DNA of 64,000 nucleotides from Thamnidium elegans (lineage: Eukaryota > Mucoromycota > Mucoromycetes > Mucorales > Mucoraceae): positions 310,001-374,000 of the forward strand of contig JAIXMG010000006.1 in assembly GCA_025201345.1 (NCBI GenBank). The letters are read 5' to 3'. Every line of letters begins with the position of its first letter. Position 1 is the stretch's first letter. A program made the translations under genes and the position numbers. Positions 10,968 to 19,989 of this stretch are shown here, one piece after another. Under the pieces are notes generated by a model. It worked only from the letters and a program-made list of their open reading frames with translations, did not search any database and was not told where the DNA came from.

Positions 10968-11588
10968 TTAAACTTCTGCGTACTTTCTGAGCTTTGCGTT
11001 TTCTTCTTTTAACTTATTGATTGTTACAAAATTGCGCTTGGCAATTTTATTCTTCTCCTCGGCATTATTTTCTTCCATCGATAGCTTGACCGCCTTCAAG
11101 CTATCGATGTCTGTACAAACTGCTTATTTCAGCTTTCAACTTTGAATGTTCTTTTGACAAATCACTGATATAATTATCAGTGATTTTGATATCGCCTCTT
11201 GCGAGCTCCACATCAGTCTCCAACGTATACACCCTGTGTGGGCTGTTGAGGATTGCAGTATGCATTTTTTGATACTCGTTAGTGAAGGTTTGAAGAAACA
11301 TTTCTGTTTCTATCAAAACCTTCTCGAGTTCTTCAATGCGTGAACTGCATTCCTCTAGGCAATGTTTTTTTTAGTATAACGCGTAATATATATCGGTGTA
11401 TCTTCAATTACTTACCAAATTTGAAACAAACCATTTTAATGGTTTTTAAAACAAGGGCAAAAAATCTCTTTTCTTTTAAAACAAAAATGAAGAAACATGT
11501 TTGTAAAAGAAAAAAACATGTTCTCATTTTTTCAGATGCTATATATTTAAGCATGGTTTCTGTTGGCATTTCGTTAATAAAAGACATT
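10968..11588 (-). pseudogene. Coiled-coil ORF2, copy A/B, frameshifted
   Basis: First exon from 11588 (MSFINEMPTETMLKYIASEK), then an intron-like gap with AT-rich sequence, then RIEELEK and a long heptad-rich region containing SPHRVYTLETDVELARGD and ITDNYISDLSKEHSKLKAE. A frameshift near 11105 separates this from its downstream part (LSMEENNAEEKNKIAKRNF...LRKYAEV, stop at 10968). The same protein in copy C (18195-18759) reads through this point. Charged coiled-coil protein, family unknown. Confidence 0.55.
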
Positions 11589-11759
11589 ATTGGAAACTTG
11601 ATAATTAAATTGAATAACTAAAAGAAAGAAATAGGTAAAAAAAAAAAAAAAAAAAAAATGGTAGTTATATACACTACGACTGTTTTTTGTAAGTGGCGTA
11701 AAATTCGTATTTTATAAATTAATATTTCGTCATCTTGTTAACTAATGAGGTTATTTCGC

Positions 11760-13190
11760 TGTTCCCATAGTGTTTATATATATATATGTCATAAGTCGTT
11801 TTAACTGTGGAAATGGAAAGTAAGGAGTAGAGTTTGATTTTATCTTGTTTCACAAACTTCCGGAATTAATGCATATATGAAGAAAGTTCGTTCAAATAAA
11901 GATAACAGAAGTCAAAAAAAAAAAAATAGCCGTAGTAAACACTGATATTTTTATACTAATCAAATTTGGTATCCAAATATTCCCACTGTAATAAAAATAT
12001 AAAGAAAAAACCAGTTTTTATTTATTTATTCTTAATCATTGGTTGTTCCCTTTGAGATAATTTATAATGATCTAGATTCTCCTACAATTTTTTTACAGAA
12101 GAATTTGTTTACAGCCAAACAGTTACCTATCTTAGCACCCAGTAGGATTATTTCGCTACTCCCTTCCCCTCTTTAAAGTCTATTGGCTACAGATAAAACT
12201 CATGTCAAAAAAAAAGAAAGAGGGGGGTTGATTTTTAGAGTAAATACCACGTCTACCATAAACTATATGGCAAATGTATATATATTTATGTAAGTTATTT
12301 GCTACATTACCAAAGTAAACAGAAAAAATTTCGTGATGAGGTCATTCCAATTTTTTTTTGTTTTTTTTTTTGGTATAAGACTTTTTTTTTTCTACTTGCT
12401 TTCATTTTTTTTTCTTTACTTTTCATATTATAAAGAATGTTACCTTTGACCTTCATTGCACTTTTCTTTGGCTCGTCCTTCATCTCGCTGTTTAGCGACA
12501 GAACAACCTCTCTTTTTCCAGCCTGTCGTAAGTAACTTTTTTTTTTTTTTTTCATTTAAAAATAAATAATAATCTTGAACTCTTTATTATTTATTTTCTA
12601 GCTGGTTCGTCCTTCTGGGACACTAAAAGTTATTGCACTTTTGTGCCAACCGTCGCCTCTGGCCAAGGTTGGCAAAAAACCTTCCTTGTGGAGGTTTGTA
12701 AATCCCTCTCTCCGAGGGATTTGTTAAAAGAAGCACTCCCTCCCGGTGTTTGTCTTTTGGCAGAAGAGCCAAAAGGGTTGATGGTTGCTCCTCCTCCTCC
12801 TCAACCTTTCTGTCCTGTCTCTTCTCGCCCTCTCCCAGTCTGTCCTTTGCCTTCTTGCCCGCCTCTTTCCCCTTCTTCTCCTCCCTCCCCGCTTCCATCA
12901 GTCTATAACACTGGTTGGAAGCCAATTAAATCTTTTACTTCAACAGCAAAAGAGCTGTCAAAAGAACATCAGTCAGGGTTTTTTTACCCTGACAACGAAA
13001 TGATGTTGTTCATAACGAGCCTAACGATTGTCTATATAATAGGCAATCGAATGGCTCGTTATTAAAATAAAATAAAAAAAAAATTTTAAAAAAAAAAATC
13101 TTGAGGTTCTTTTTTATTTATTATTATTTAAAAGTTTACAAGTATACCTATCTTAATCATACGCATGTTTGTTTCTAGCTATAGATGTAG
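11760..13190 (-). repeat. Right arm (copy B) of the inverted repeat
   Basis: Reverse complement of the left arm: GCACCCAGTAGGATTATTTCGCTACTCCCTTCC at 12136, ACCATAAACTATATGGCAAATGTATATATATTTATG at 12256, then the arm gene on the plus strand and the tip at 13004-13064. It continues outward (13090-13190) as a segment also seen left of copies C (~15905-15985) and E (~47648-47730), ending near CTAGCTATAGATGTAGTTATATTATAATTAT. Confidence 0.7.
12437..13065 (+). CDS. Arm gene, copy B: longest version, 184 aa, signal-peptide-like
   Basis: Exon 1 12437-12527 (91 nt), exon 2 12602-13065. Exon 1: MLPLTFIALFFGSSFISLFS then TTSLFPAC, a plausible secretory signal. Exon 2: GSSFWDTKSYCTFVPTVASG, WQKTFLVEVCKSLSPRDLLK, a Pro/Cys/Ser-rich centre with repeated CP and PS units, YNTGWKP, and a hydrophobic C-terminus, MMLFITSLTIVYIIGNRMARY, encoded by the imperfect palindrome at the element tip. 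The stop lies just past the last tip motif. A hydrophobic start, many Cys/Pro and a hydrophobic end suggest a surface or secreted protein, but this is inference. I know no family for it. Confidence 0.6.
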
Positions 13191-14072
13191 TTATATTATA
13201 ATTATTTGAAGTAAACTTCAGTTAGATATAATGTTCAGTACTATATGTAGTTGTTTACAATGTTGGCACTATCCTTTATTAAAATACCCCCCCGGCTGCC
13301 TTCCGTTTTTAAGTAAATCAAAAAAAAGGTTGGCGTGTTAAATCGATAAGAGAAAAGGGTGTAGTTTTCCATGCACGATTCACATGATAGCTGGCGTCAT
13401 TCTTCATCAAACCTTAGATCTATGATAAAGATAATAAGTTAAAAAACAAGCCGTTTCGTCTACTGATAAAAGAGAGAGAAGTAGGCGTGGTTATATACAC
13501 AGCTAATAGTTAAATCAATATATCGATATGTTACATGTTACGTGTTACATGTTATCTTCTATCAACGCAATATAAGAACCCAAGTGATCGGTACGATCAA
13601 ACTAAAGTGTCCTTTTTTTCTCTCACACGATTCCCAAGATAACAATCCACCAATAAAATTAAAGCAAGCTTACAAGTAGTATACAAACATGATTTTATCT
13701 ATATATTACTTTGATTCCTTTATTACTCTCTCGTAATGATATAATATAAATATTATCCTCAAATACGACATTTATAAAGGGTTATTTTTTGTTATGTTTG
13801 TTAGGAATACTAATATAACAATGTATACATGGAACCAGAAAGTCGGTAAAAACAAACTTCCTGCGTTATGCAAATATATACATATCTTGACAGCGCTGAC
13901 TAGTTAAAATAAATACAATGAGTGGAAGTGAATGACTATGTCATCGACGTAAACAATCATAACGGAATAACATTACAAAAGTCTGAAAGTAAAGGTGAAA
14001 AATGTATTCATATGCTACAACTGCAAAATTTTTAATCCTAATCGATTTAAAAAAAAAAAAGTCCCAAAAATA

Positions 14073-14103
<31 letters not shown>

Positions 14104-14255
14104 GTCTTCTCTTTTTCCTTTTCTTCCTCATTCAGTTTTTTTTTATTGACTTTACTTTACTTTACCTATACGTTTTTTTTATTTTATTTCTCGCTTACTT
14201 TATTACTTTTCGACTTTATTTCATTACTTATTTTATTTTTCTTCTATTATTTATT
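13191..14255. other. Intergenic, about 1.06 kb, no gene recognised
   Basis: AT-rich sequence with several stop-dense frames. Nearest to the next gene are long T tracts (14079-14103) typical of promoters in this window. Open stretches around 14000-14320 are homopolymer-driven. Confidence 0.4.
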
Positions 14256-15526
14256 ATGAATTACCAAGGTAATATATTTGAAACGAACAGTTCCCCCTTT
14301 TTTTTTAAAAAAATAAATAAATAAATTTATAAAATGTTTCGATAGACATTTGCAGAGTGTGCCATTTGGAAAGTACAGAAAAACACCCTTTGTGCCGTCC
14401 ATGCAAATGTTCAGGCACGATAAAATATATTCATCAAGAGTGGTAAGAAATAAATGGCGCGTAACTAATATATTTTCTTAATATATTTTCTTAATGTATT
14501 TTTTTTTTTTTTTTTTTTTTATCTCTCAAGTTTGATCCAGTGGTTATACCACAGTGAAACAATGTATGTATGAAATTATATATATATATAAACTGATAAT
14601 AACCTTTTTTTTTACGTTTCTTAGGAACTGTGAATTGTGTGGACATCCGTTTACATTCGTTACAGGTAAAAATGAAAGGAGTTTATATTCATAACTATAA
14701 ATTTACTTATAAAAATAGCTAGTTCCTGAACAAAAAACAATGGTTATGATGGTAATCGAACTCTTCGAAAAAAAAGATATACTCTTTTTTTCCTTTTTAC
14801 TTCAAGTTGCATTTGCTAGTATACTTTGGTTTTTTTTAATGTTATATTTAACATTATATGAACATGTCACCATGTCTACCAGCTGTATGCAAGAATACAA
14901 GCCCTATTTATCTATTAGGTAAGAATAACTTTTTTTTTTTTACTGTATTTTGTTTATTAAAATTCATTGCCTAAAATTTATATAGAAATTTCTTTTTGGA
15001 TTTCCTCAGAGGCGAAGTGTTCATTTTTTTTATTGCAGCAGTATGTTTTATTTCAATCTTTTTAATAAAAGATTTGAACATTAAAAATACTCCAGCGGAA
15101 CGTTTGCCTGTAGCTGAAGCGCCTGAGGATTTTCAACCTGTATTCCGAGACGAAGTGATCCGTCCGGATCCATCGGTTCCTATATTTGAAGATTTGTTTG
15201 ATGGAGACTGGGGAGAAGATAATGACGAGCAGCTTCATAATTACGTCAATATAAACAGAGGTGTTCAAAGTCGGCTTGGTTTATCGCCGCCTACAGCTGA
15301 TGAAAGAATAAGATCTGTATCAATGCCTCCCGACATCAGGTACTATAGAGATTCTTCTCTGGGTGATAATAACTACGAGTTGCAAAGAGCAGTTAGTATG
15401 GAGCCTGCCATCAATACAACTGCATCAACGTATTTACCCCCACCATTTAATCCGCAAACACCAAGCTATCATGGCACTCCTCCTCCTCCTTCTCCTTCTT
15501 CTCGCAATACATATAACTTCGATTGA
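14256..15526 (+). CDS. Short RING-CH (MARCH/Doa10-like) membrane E3 ubiquitin ligase
   Basis: Six exons (14256-14268, 14346-14442, 14531-14563, 14625-14665, 14723-14918, 14986-15526) give 306 aa. RING-CH at residues 7-53: DICRVC, PCKCSGTIKYIHQEC, MNCELCGHPF, the C4HC3 pattern of MARCH6/Doa10. Then VPEQKTMV and two likely membrane spans (FFSFLLQVAFASILWFFLMLY; GEVFIFFIAAVCFISIFLI), followed by KDLNIKNTPAER, resembling the start of Doa10 after its first spans. Full Doa10 proteins are over 1,200 aa with about 14 spans; this one ends in a Pro-rich tail at 15526, about 110 bp before repeat sequence. It is either a truncated Doa10 or a genuine small MARCH-type ligase. Putative role: ER-associated degradation. 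Confidence 0.8.
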
Positions 15527-15633
15527 ATAATAATCGCTAGTTTTTATTTTTTATCTTTTTTTTCTATAACAATACTAAACAAACATAATAAAAATATATA
15601 AATATTATTCCTTATTAAAACTACCAATAACTA

Positions 15634-15890
15634 CTAGTGAAATTTCCTGGTTTGATCTCAAAGATGACCCTAATAACGCCAATAAAACTCGTATCAAGTC
15701 TCATGATGGCAATGTTACCGAACCAAGTAAAGTAGTTGCAACGAGAAGAGATAATTTAAAAGTGATAATGGTGATCACGTTACTAAGAGACTGATAGTTC
15801 TAGTGGATTTGAAGGCGATGACCGTAACTATTATTTTTTTTAAAAAATAATAGCATAAAAAATAGAACAGTATAAAATAATTATAATATA
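15634..15890 (+). repeat. Second copy of the element-flanking repeat module
   Basis: Matches 9190-9450 almost base for base (KSHDGNVTEPSKVVATRRDN, then CTATTATTTTTTTTAAAAAATAATAG). Here it is followed by TATAACTACAACTCTAGCTAGAAAC, the outer border of the complete arm, which copy A lacks. Confidence 0.65.
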
Positions 15891-16007
15891 ACTACAACTC
15901 TAGCTAGAAACAAACGCGAGTATGATTAAGATAGGTATACTTGTAAACTTTTAAATAATAATAAATAAAAAAGAGCCTTAATATCTTTTTTTAAAGTTTA
16001 TTTTATT

Positions 16008-16460
16008 TTAATAACGAGCCATTCGATTGCCTATTATATAGACAATCGTTAGGCTCGTTATGAACAACATCATTTCGTTGTCAGGGTAAAAAAACCCTGA
16101 CTGATGTTCTTTTGACAGCTCTTTTGCTGTTGAAGTAAAAGATTTAATTGGCTTCCAACCAGTGTTATAGACTGGTGGAAGCGGGGAGGGAGGAGAAGAA
16201 GGGGAAAGAGGCGGGCAAGAAGGCAAAGGACAGACTGGGAGAGGAGTAACCATCAACCCTTTTGGCTCTTCAGCCAAAAGACAAATACCAGGAGGGAGTG
16301 CTTCTTTTAACAAATCCCTCGGAGAGAGGGGTTTGCAAATCTTTCGCCAAGCGTGATGCGAGGCGACAGTCGGAACAAAAGCGCAGTATATTTTCGCGTC
16401 CCAAAAGTATGGACCAGCTATAAAATAATAAAGAGTTCAAGGTTACTATTTATTTTAAGT

Positions 16461-16494
<34 letters not shown>

Positions 16495-16595
16495 CGTTAC
16501 TTACGACAGGCTAGGAGAACAGAGGTCGTGCTGCTACTTAACAGAGATAAAAAGGACGAGTCTTGGAAGAGGTCGATGGCACTTATAGCTAGCAT
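16008..16595 (-). CDS. Arm gene, copy C, 166 aa
   Basis: Exon 1 16595-16505, again exactly 91 nt (MLAISAIDLFQDSSFLSLLS then TTSVLLAC); exon 2 16417-16008. Despite many substitutions and an in-frame loss in exon 2 relative to B, the frame stays open to the same stop: PGPYFWDAKIYCAFVPTVAS, AWRKICKPLSPRDLLKE, the Pro-rich centre (shorter), YNTGWKPIKSFTSTAKE, and the MMLFITSLTIVYIIGNRMARY tail. Retained frame with changed sequence argues for past coding constraint. Confidence 0.55.
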
Positions 16596-16639
16596 TGCTG
16601 TTTATAATATGCAAGGAATAGAAAAAAAGCCTTGTATAC

Positions 16640-16673
<34 letters not shown>

Positions 16674-17221
16674 AGGAATGACCTCATATGAATAAATTTT
16701 GTTTACACATTTGCGACACAAATTTTTTTTTTTTTTGAACTTGACCACATATGCCCATCTTTTAAAATGACTTGTATTTATTTCAAAAAAAAACCCCCCC
16801 TCTAGTTTGACGTACATACTTCCCTTTATTTTTTCTTTTTTTGACGTGAGTTTTATTCTATAACTAATAGTTTTTAAAGAGGCGAAGGGAGTAGCGAAAT
16901 GAACCTACGGGGTGGTAAGATAGTACTTTCCTGTAACTGTGGGAATATTTGGAAACCAATCAAGTTTGATTATTTGGAGTAAACAGATACGGGTGACTTT
17001 AGTCTAAAAATATCAGTGTGTACTAGCCAACTTACCCCCACTTTCCATTTCCGTATATATCCACAGTTAAAACGGTCTAGTTTTAATATATATGCGATTC
17101 CGTTATGATAAGCACATGCTTTCCCGAGAAAAAAGGAAGTCATGTCTTCGATTGTTAAATATCATGGACGAGGCATTTACCTTATTTTTCTTTTTCTTTA
17201 TAGTTTTATTTATTTCTAAAA

Positions 17222-17882
17222 ATGTTTATTACAAGTACATTATCTACAGCAATAGCAACAGAATATATCATGACTGAAAAAATTAGAAGCATATTCTTTT
17301 TTAGCCAGTTATGCTTTTATATTTTTGTTTTAATTGATAAAGGTTTCATTTCCTTTGTTGAAGAAGCCATTTCCATGGTTTTCCCAAAAGAAATGATACA
17401 TTTCTTTGTTAAAATTAGTATGTCATACAGTCTACATATATCTATATAGTACAAATATTAAATTAAATATATTCATAGATACAAATCATTTACGTATGAA
17501 GGAGCTTGAATTCAAGTTGTCCAACCGGGCAAAGCAACTTCGATATTACGTAAATGAATGTGAAAAGCTGAAAAATGCTTTTGTAAAAATTAAAGAAAAG
17601 GAAAACGCCGTTGAAGGAGAATTGAACCTTGCAAAGTGTCGCCTTAAAAACTCCGACGACACTGTCGAAGTTTTGTTAAAAGCTATTGATGACTTAAATG
17701 TCAAAAAAAATAGTTTGTATCAAGAAATGGCCAACTTGACGGCAGGTATGTTAGCTATACCTGCTAACCATGACAAGGATATGGCAAAAATGCTTCAAAC
17801 CCATTTTGTTACAATTACAGAGCTAAAAAGAAAAAACTCTGCTCTTAAAGACAAAGTCAGCGATGACTTTGTCTTTGTATAA
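17222..17882 (+). CDS. Coiled-coil ORF1 of the element, copy C
   Basis: The putative first exon starts at 17222 (MFITSTLSTAIATEYIMTEK). After an AT-rich intron of uncertain borders the second exon reads MKELEFKLSNRAKQLRYYVNE and runs in heptads to FVTITELKRKNSALKDK...DDFVFV (stop at 17882). About 125 residues of exon 2 are strongly charged and helical, with few prolines. I do not recognise the family; it could be structural or an accessory DNA-element protein. Convergent with ORF2. Relatives: a first-exon stub at 10749 and a broken body at 45730-46020. Confidence 0.5.
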
Positions 17883-17927
17883 ATAAATCTTTTTTTTTTT
17901 TAAATAAAATTTATATATTATATATTT

Positions 17928-17930
<3 letters not shown>

Positions 17931-17979
<49 letters not shown>
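17931..17979. repeat. Poly-T tract of about 49 nt between ORF1 and ORF2
   Basis: An almost pure T run lies in the gap between the two convergent coiled-coil genes. Other long runs in the window lie at 10688-10723 (A), 32769-32813 (T), 44010-44044 (T) and 59231-59260 (A). Lengths in such runs are unreliable in assemblies. Confidence 0.8.
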
Positions 17980-17981
<2 letters not shown>

Positions 17982-18194
17982 TATAACTTTTTAATAGTTA
18001 AGTCGTATATAATAAGACATAATCTACTGAATAGTGTTTCTTTATATGTTTGATCATTATTGAAATAAGATACTGTAGTCAAGTTTACTAGAAACCTAAC
18101 TAAAAGTTTTACTATAAAAAAAAAACTTTTTGAACAGGACCAAGAGGGTATGTACTTTATTTGATACAAAAATGAATTTATTTTACAAAAGAAG

Positions 18195-18759
18195 TTAAAC
18201 AAAGTCAGCGTCTATATACTTTCTGAGCTTTTTAATAATTGTTACAAAATTGCGATTGGCAATTTTATGCTTCTCTTCGGCATTCTTCTTTTCCATAGAC
18301 AACTTGATCGTGTTCAAGTTTTTGAAGTCCTTAGACAAACCGCTTACTTCAGTTTTCAGCTTCGAACAATCTTTTAACAAATCTTTGATATAGTTATCAG
18401 CGATTTTTTTATCCCCTCTTGCTAGTTCTACATCAGTTCCCAGCATATATACCCTATGTGGGCTTTTAACAATTGTATCATTCATGCTTTGAAACTCCTT
18501 GACGAAGGCTTGAAGAGACAATTCGGTTTTTAACAAACCTTTCTCAAGTTCTTCAATACGAGAACTGTAATGTTTTTTTTTAGTATAGAGCGTGATATAT
18601 ATCGGTATATTATCTTGAGGATTTTAAGCAAACCATTTCAATGGTTTTTAAAACAAAAATAAAGAAACATGTTTGTAAAAGAAACAAACATGTTCTAAAT
18701 TTTTCTGATGCTATATAATCAAGCATGGCTTCTGTTGGCATTGCGTTAATGTAAGGCAT
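18195..18759 (-). CDS. Coiled-coil ORF2 of the element, copy C
   Basis: First exon from 18759 (MPYINAMPTEAMLDYIASEK), then an intron-like AT-rich stretch, then RIEELEKGLLKTELSLQAF, SPHRVYMLGTDVELARGDKK, IADNYIKDLLKDCSKLKTE and NRNFVTIIKKLRKY, ending at 18195. Its first exon looks like a paralogue of ORF1's (MFITSTLSTAIATEYIMTEK): both keep a TE/ATE..., YI.., EK spacing. So the two genes may be an ancient inverted duplication. Unknown family; exon 1 to exon 2 splice sites are not settled. Confidence 0.5.
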
Positions 18760-18800
18760 TGTTTGTATATTGATAATTAGATTTAATTTATGTCTGCTTC

Positions 18801-19680
18801 AATAGAAAAATCTGTTCGCCTTATTCAACAGCCTAATACCCCTATAGAAAACATTGAACAATCGGGATCTAATGTTACTTGATATTGAGACCTGTTTTAA
18901 TAGCTTTCTTATACACCCTGATCATCGACATAAGTTAGCTTTTACAGAAGTCTTTACTAGTAGGCAGTATCGATATATTAAGGTGTCTTTTCGGATTTCG
19001 TTCATTAGAAATCTTGTTCAAAGAGTTTTACAGGATCTTTTTAGTGATTAAGACTATATACAAGTTTATATTGATGATTTGACTACTAGCACAAGTGGTA
19101 CACTTCGGCATCATACAAAATGTGTCGTTGAAGTTATACAACGATTAACTAAGCATAACTTAATGATAGCTACAGAGAAGATATGTTCGGATCAGCAATC
19201 TATCTTTATTTTGGGATGAGCTATTCAAGGCGGTGCGTTGGTTCCAGATCATCATAAAGTCAGCGCTGCTCATGAGTTTAATATTCCTCATAATACTAAA
19301 CAGCTTCAATCATATCTTGGATATTTTAACTATTTTAGGGGCAGCATCTTGTTGTATGCGCATATAAGCTCTCTTTTAGACCAGTTACAAAATGTTGCTA
19401 ATCTACAAGAAGTCTGGAAACAAGAACACAATGACACATTTAACAAGTTAAGTTGCATTAGCTTCTGTGCCTCTTATTAATCCCATAGACTACAAGTACC
19501 CTATTCATGTTGCTACAGATGCTAGTAATACGGCAATTTGTGGTGTTTTGTATATGCAAGTAGGTGATGAGAAAAAGTATATAGCTACGGCTAGTCGTGG
19601 TCTAACTAATGTCGAGAGATTTTATTCTACTACATGAATTATTAGCTATACGGTCTCTTTCTGAAGGAGGAGGTGCATAT
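18801..19680 (+). pseudogene. Dead Ty3/gypsy-type pol fragment (reverse transcriptase and RNase H)
   Basis: Plus-strand pieces in order: LLDIETCFNSFLIHPDHRHK and QYRYIKVSF (RT fingers), YIQVYIDDLTTSTSGT with the YxDD catalytic box (~19060), VPDHHKVSAAHEFNIPHN and LQSYLGYFNYFR (thumb/connection), then YPIHVATDASNTAICGVLY (~19500, RNase H). Stops at ~19048 and ~19218 and a frameshift near 19450 break it. No LTRs or protease/integrase domains were recognised nearby. It directly follows copy C of the inverted-repeat element. Confidence 0.8.
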
Positions 19681-19690
19681 ACTTTTATGC

Positions 19691-19698
19691 TGACGTCA
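19691..19698. promoter_or_regulatory. TGACGTCA palindrome (CRE-like site)
   Basis: A perfect 8-bp ATF/CREB-type palindrome about 300 bp upstream of the TatD start. Such an 8-mer can occur by chance in 64 kb, so function is only suggested. Confidence 0.3.
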
Positions 19699-19989
19699 TC
19701 TTATCTGGTTGGAAATAAGTGGGTTCTAATGGTATTTGTTTGAACCTTTTTAAAAGACATGCAGTAGACATGTTCCAAAATAAGACGATTGAATAGATAT
19801 CATTTTTTTTTTCTGCAGTGTAAAGGATATTCTTTGAAGGTAAAAGGGAGAAAGATATTTACAAGACACAATAAATAAAGAGCACAGCGTTTATTTAATA
19901 CCGATACGAAATGATTGGGTAACAGCTTTTACATTAATATTCTCCAGGTGAAAGGACCCTGTCCCACTCTCTTTCACTTTTACTTTTTT

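Larger units (their letters stand above)
9451..13190. mobile_element. Long-inverted-repeat element, copies A/B, about 3.7 kb
   Basis: The left arm (~9451-10680) reappears in reverse complement as the right arm (~11760-13190). Both outer tips carry ATAACGAGCCATTCGATTG, and both arms contain a copy of the same two-exon gene reading inward-to-outward. The interior holds remnants of two convergent coiled-coil genes. No transposase, integrase or reverse transcriptase was found inside. The right arm extends beyond the tip (13065-13190), and that extension also flanks copies C and E, so the left arm of A has lost about 110 bp by deletion. Superfamily is unknown; arms longer than 1 kb are commonest in Mutator-like elements. 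Confidence 0.7.
15891..18800. mobile_element. Long-inverted-repeat element, copy C (left arm plus both coiled-coil genes)
   Basis: Left arm ~15891-17120 with the tip at 16010, the arm gene on the minus strand, then ORF1 (plus) and ORF2 (minus) in convergent order. No right arm follows: at ~18800 the sequence changes to retrotransposon pol. This copy best preserves the interior genes that are deleted or broken in A/B and D. Confidence 0.7.

Noticed and set aside
13995..14324. Phe/Leu-rich open frames before the RING-CH gene
   Set aside because: Produced by long T tracts; they are the promoter and first intron of the gene starting at 14256.
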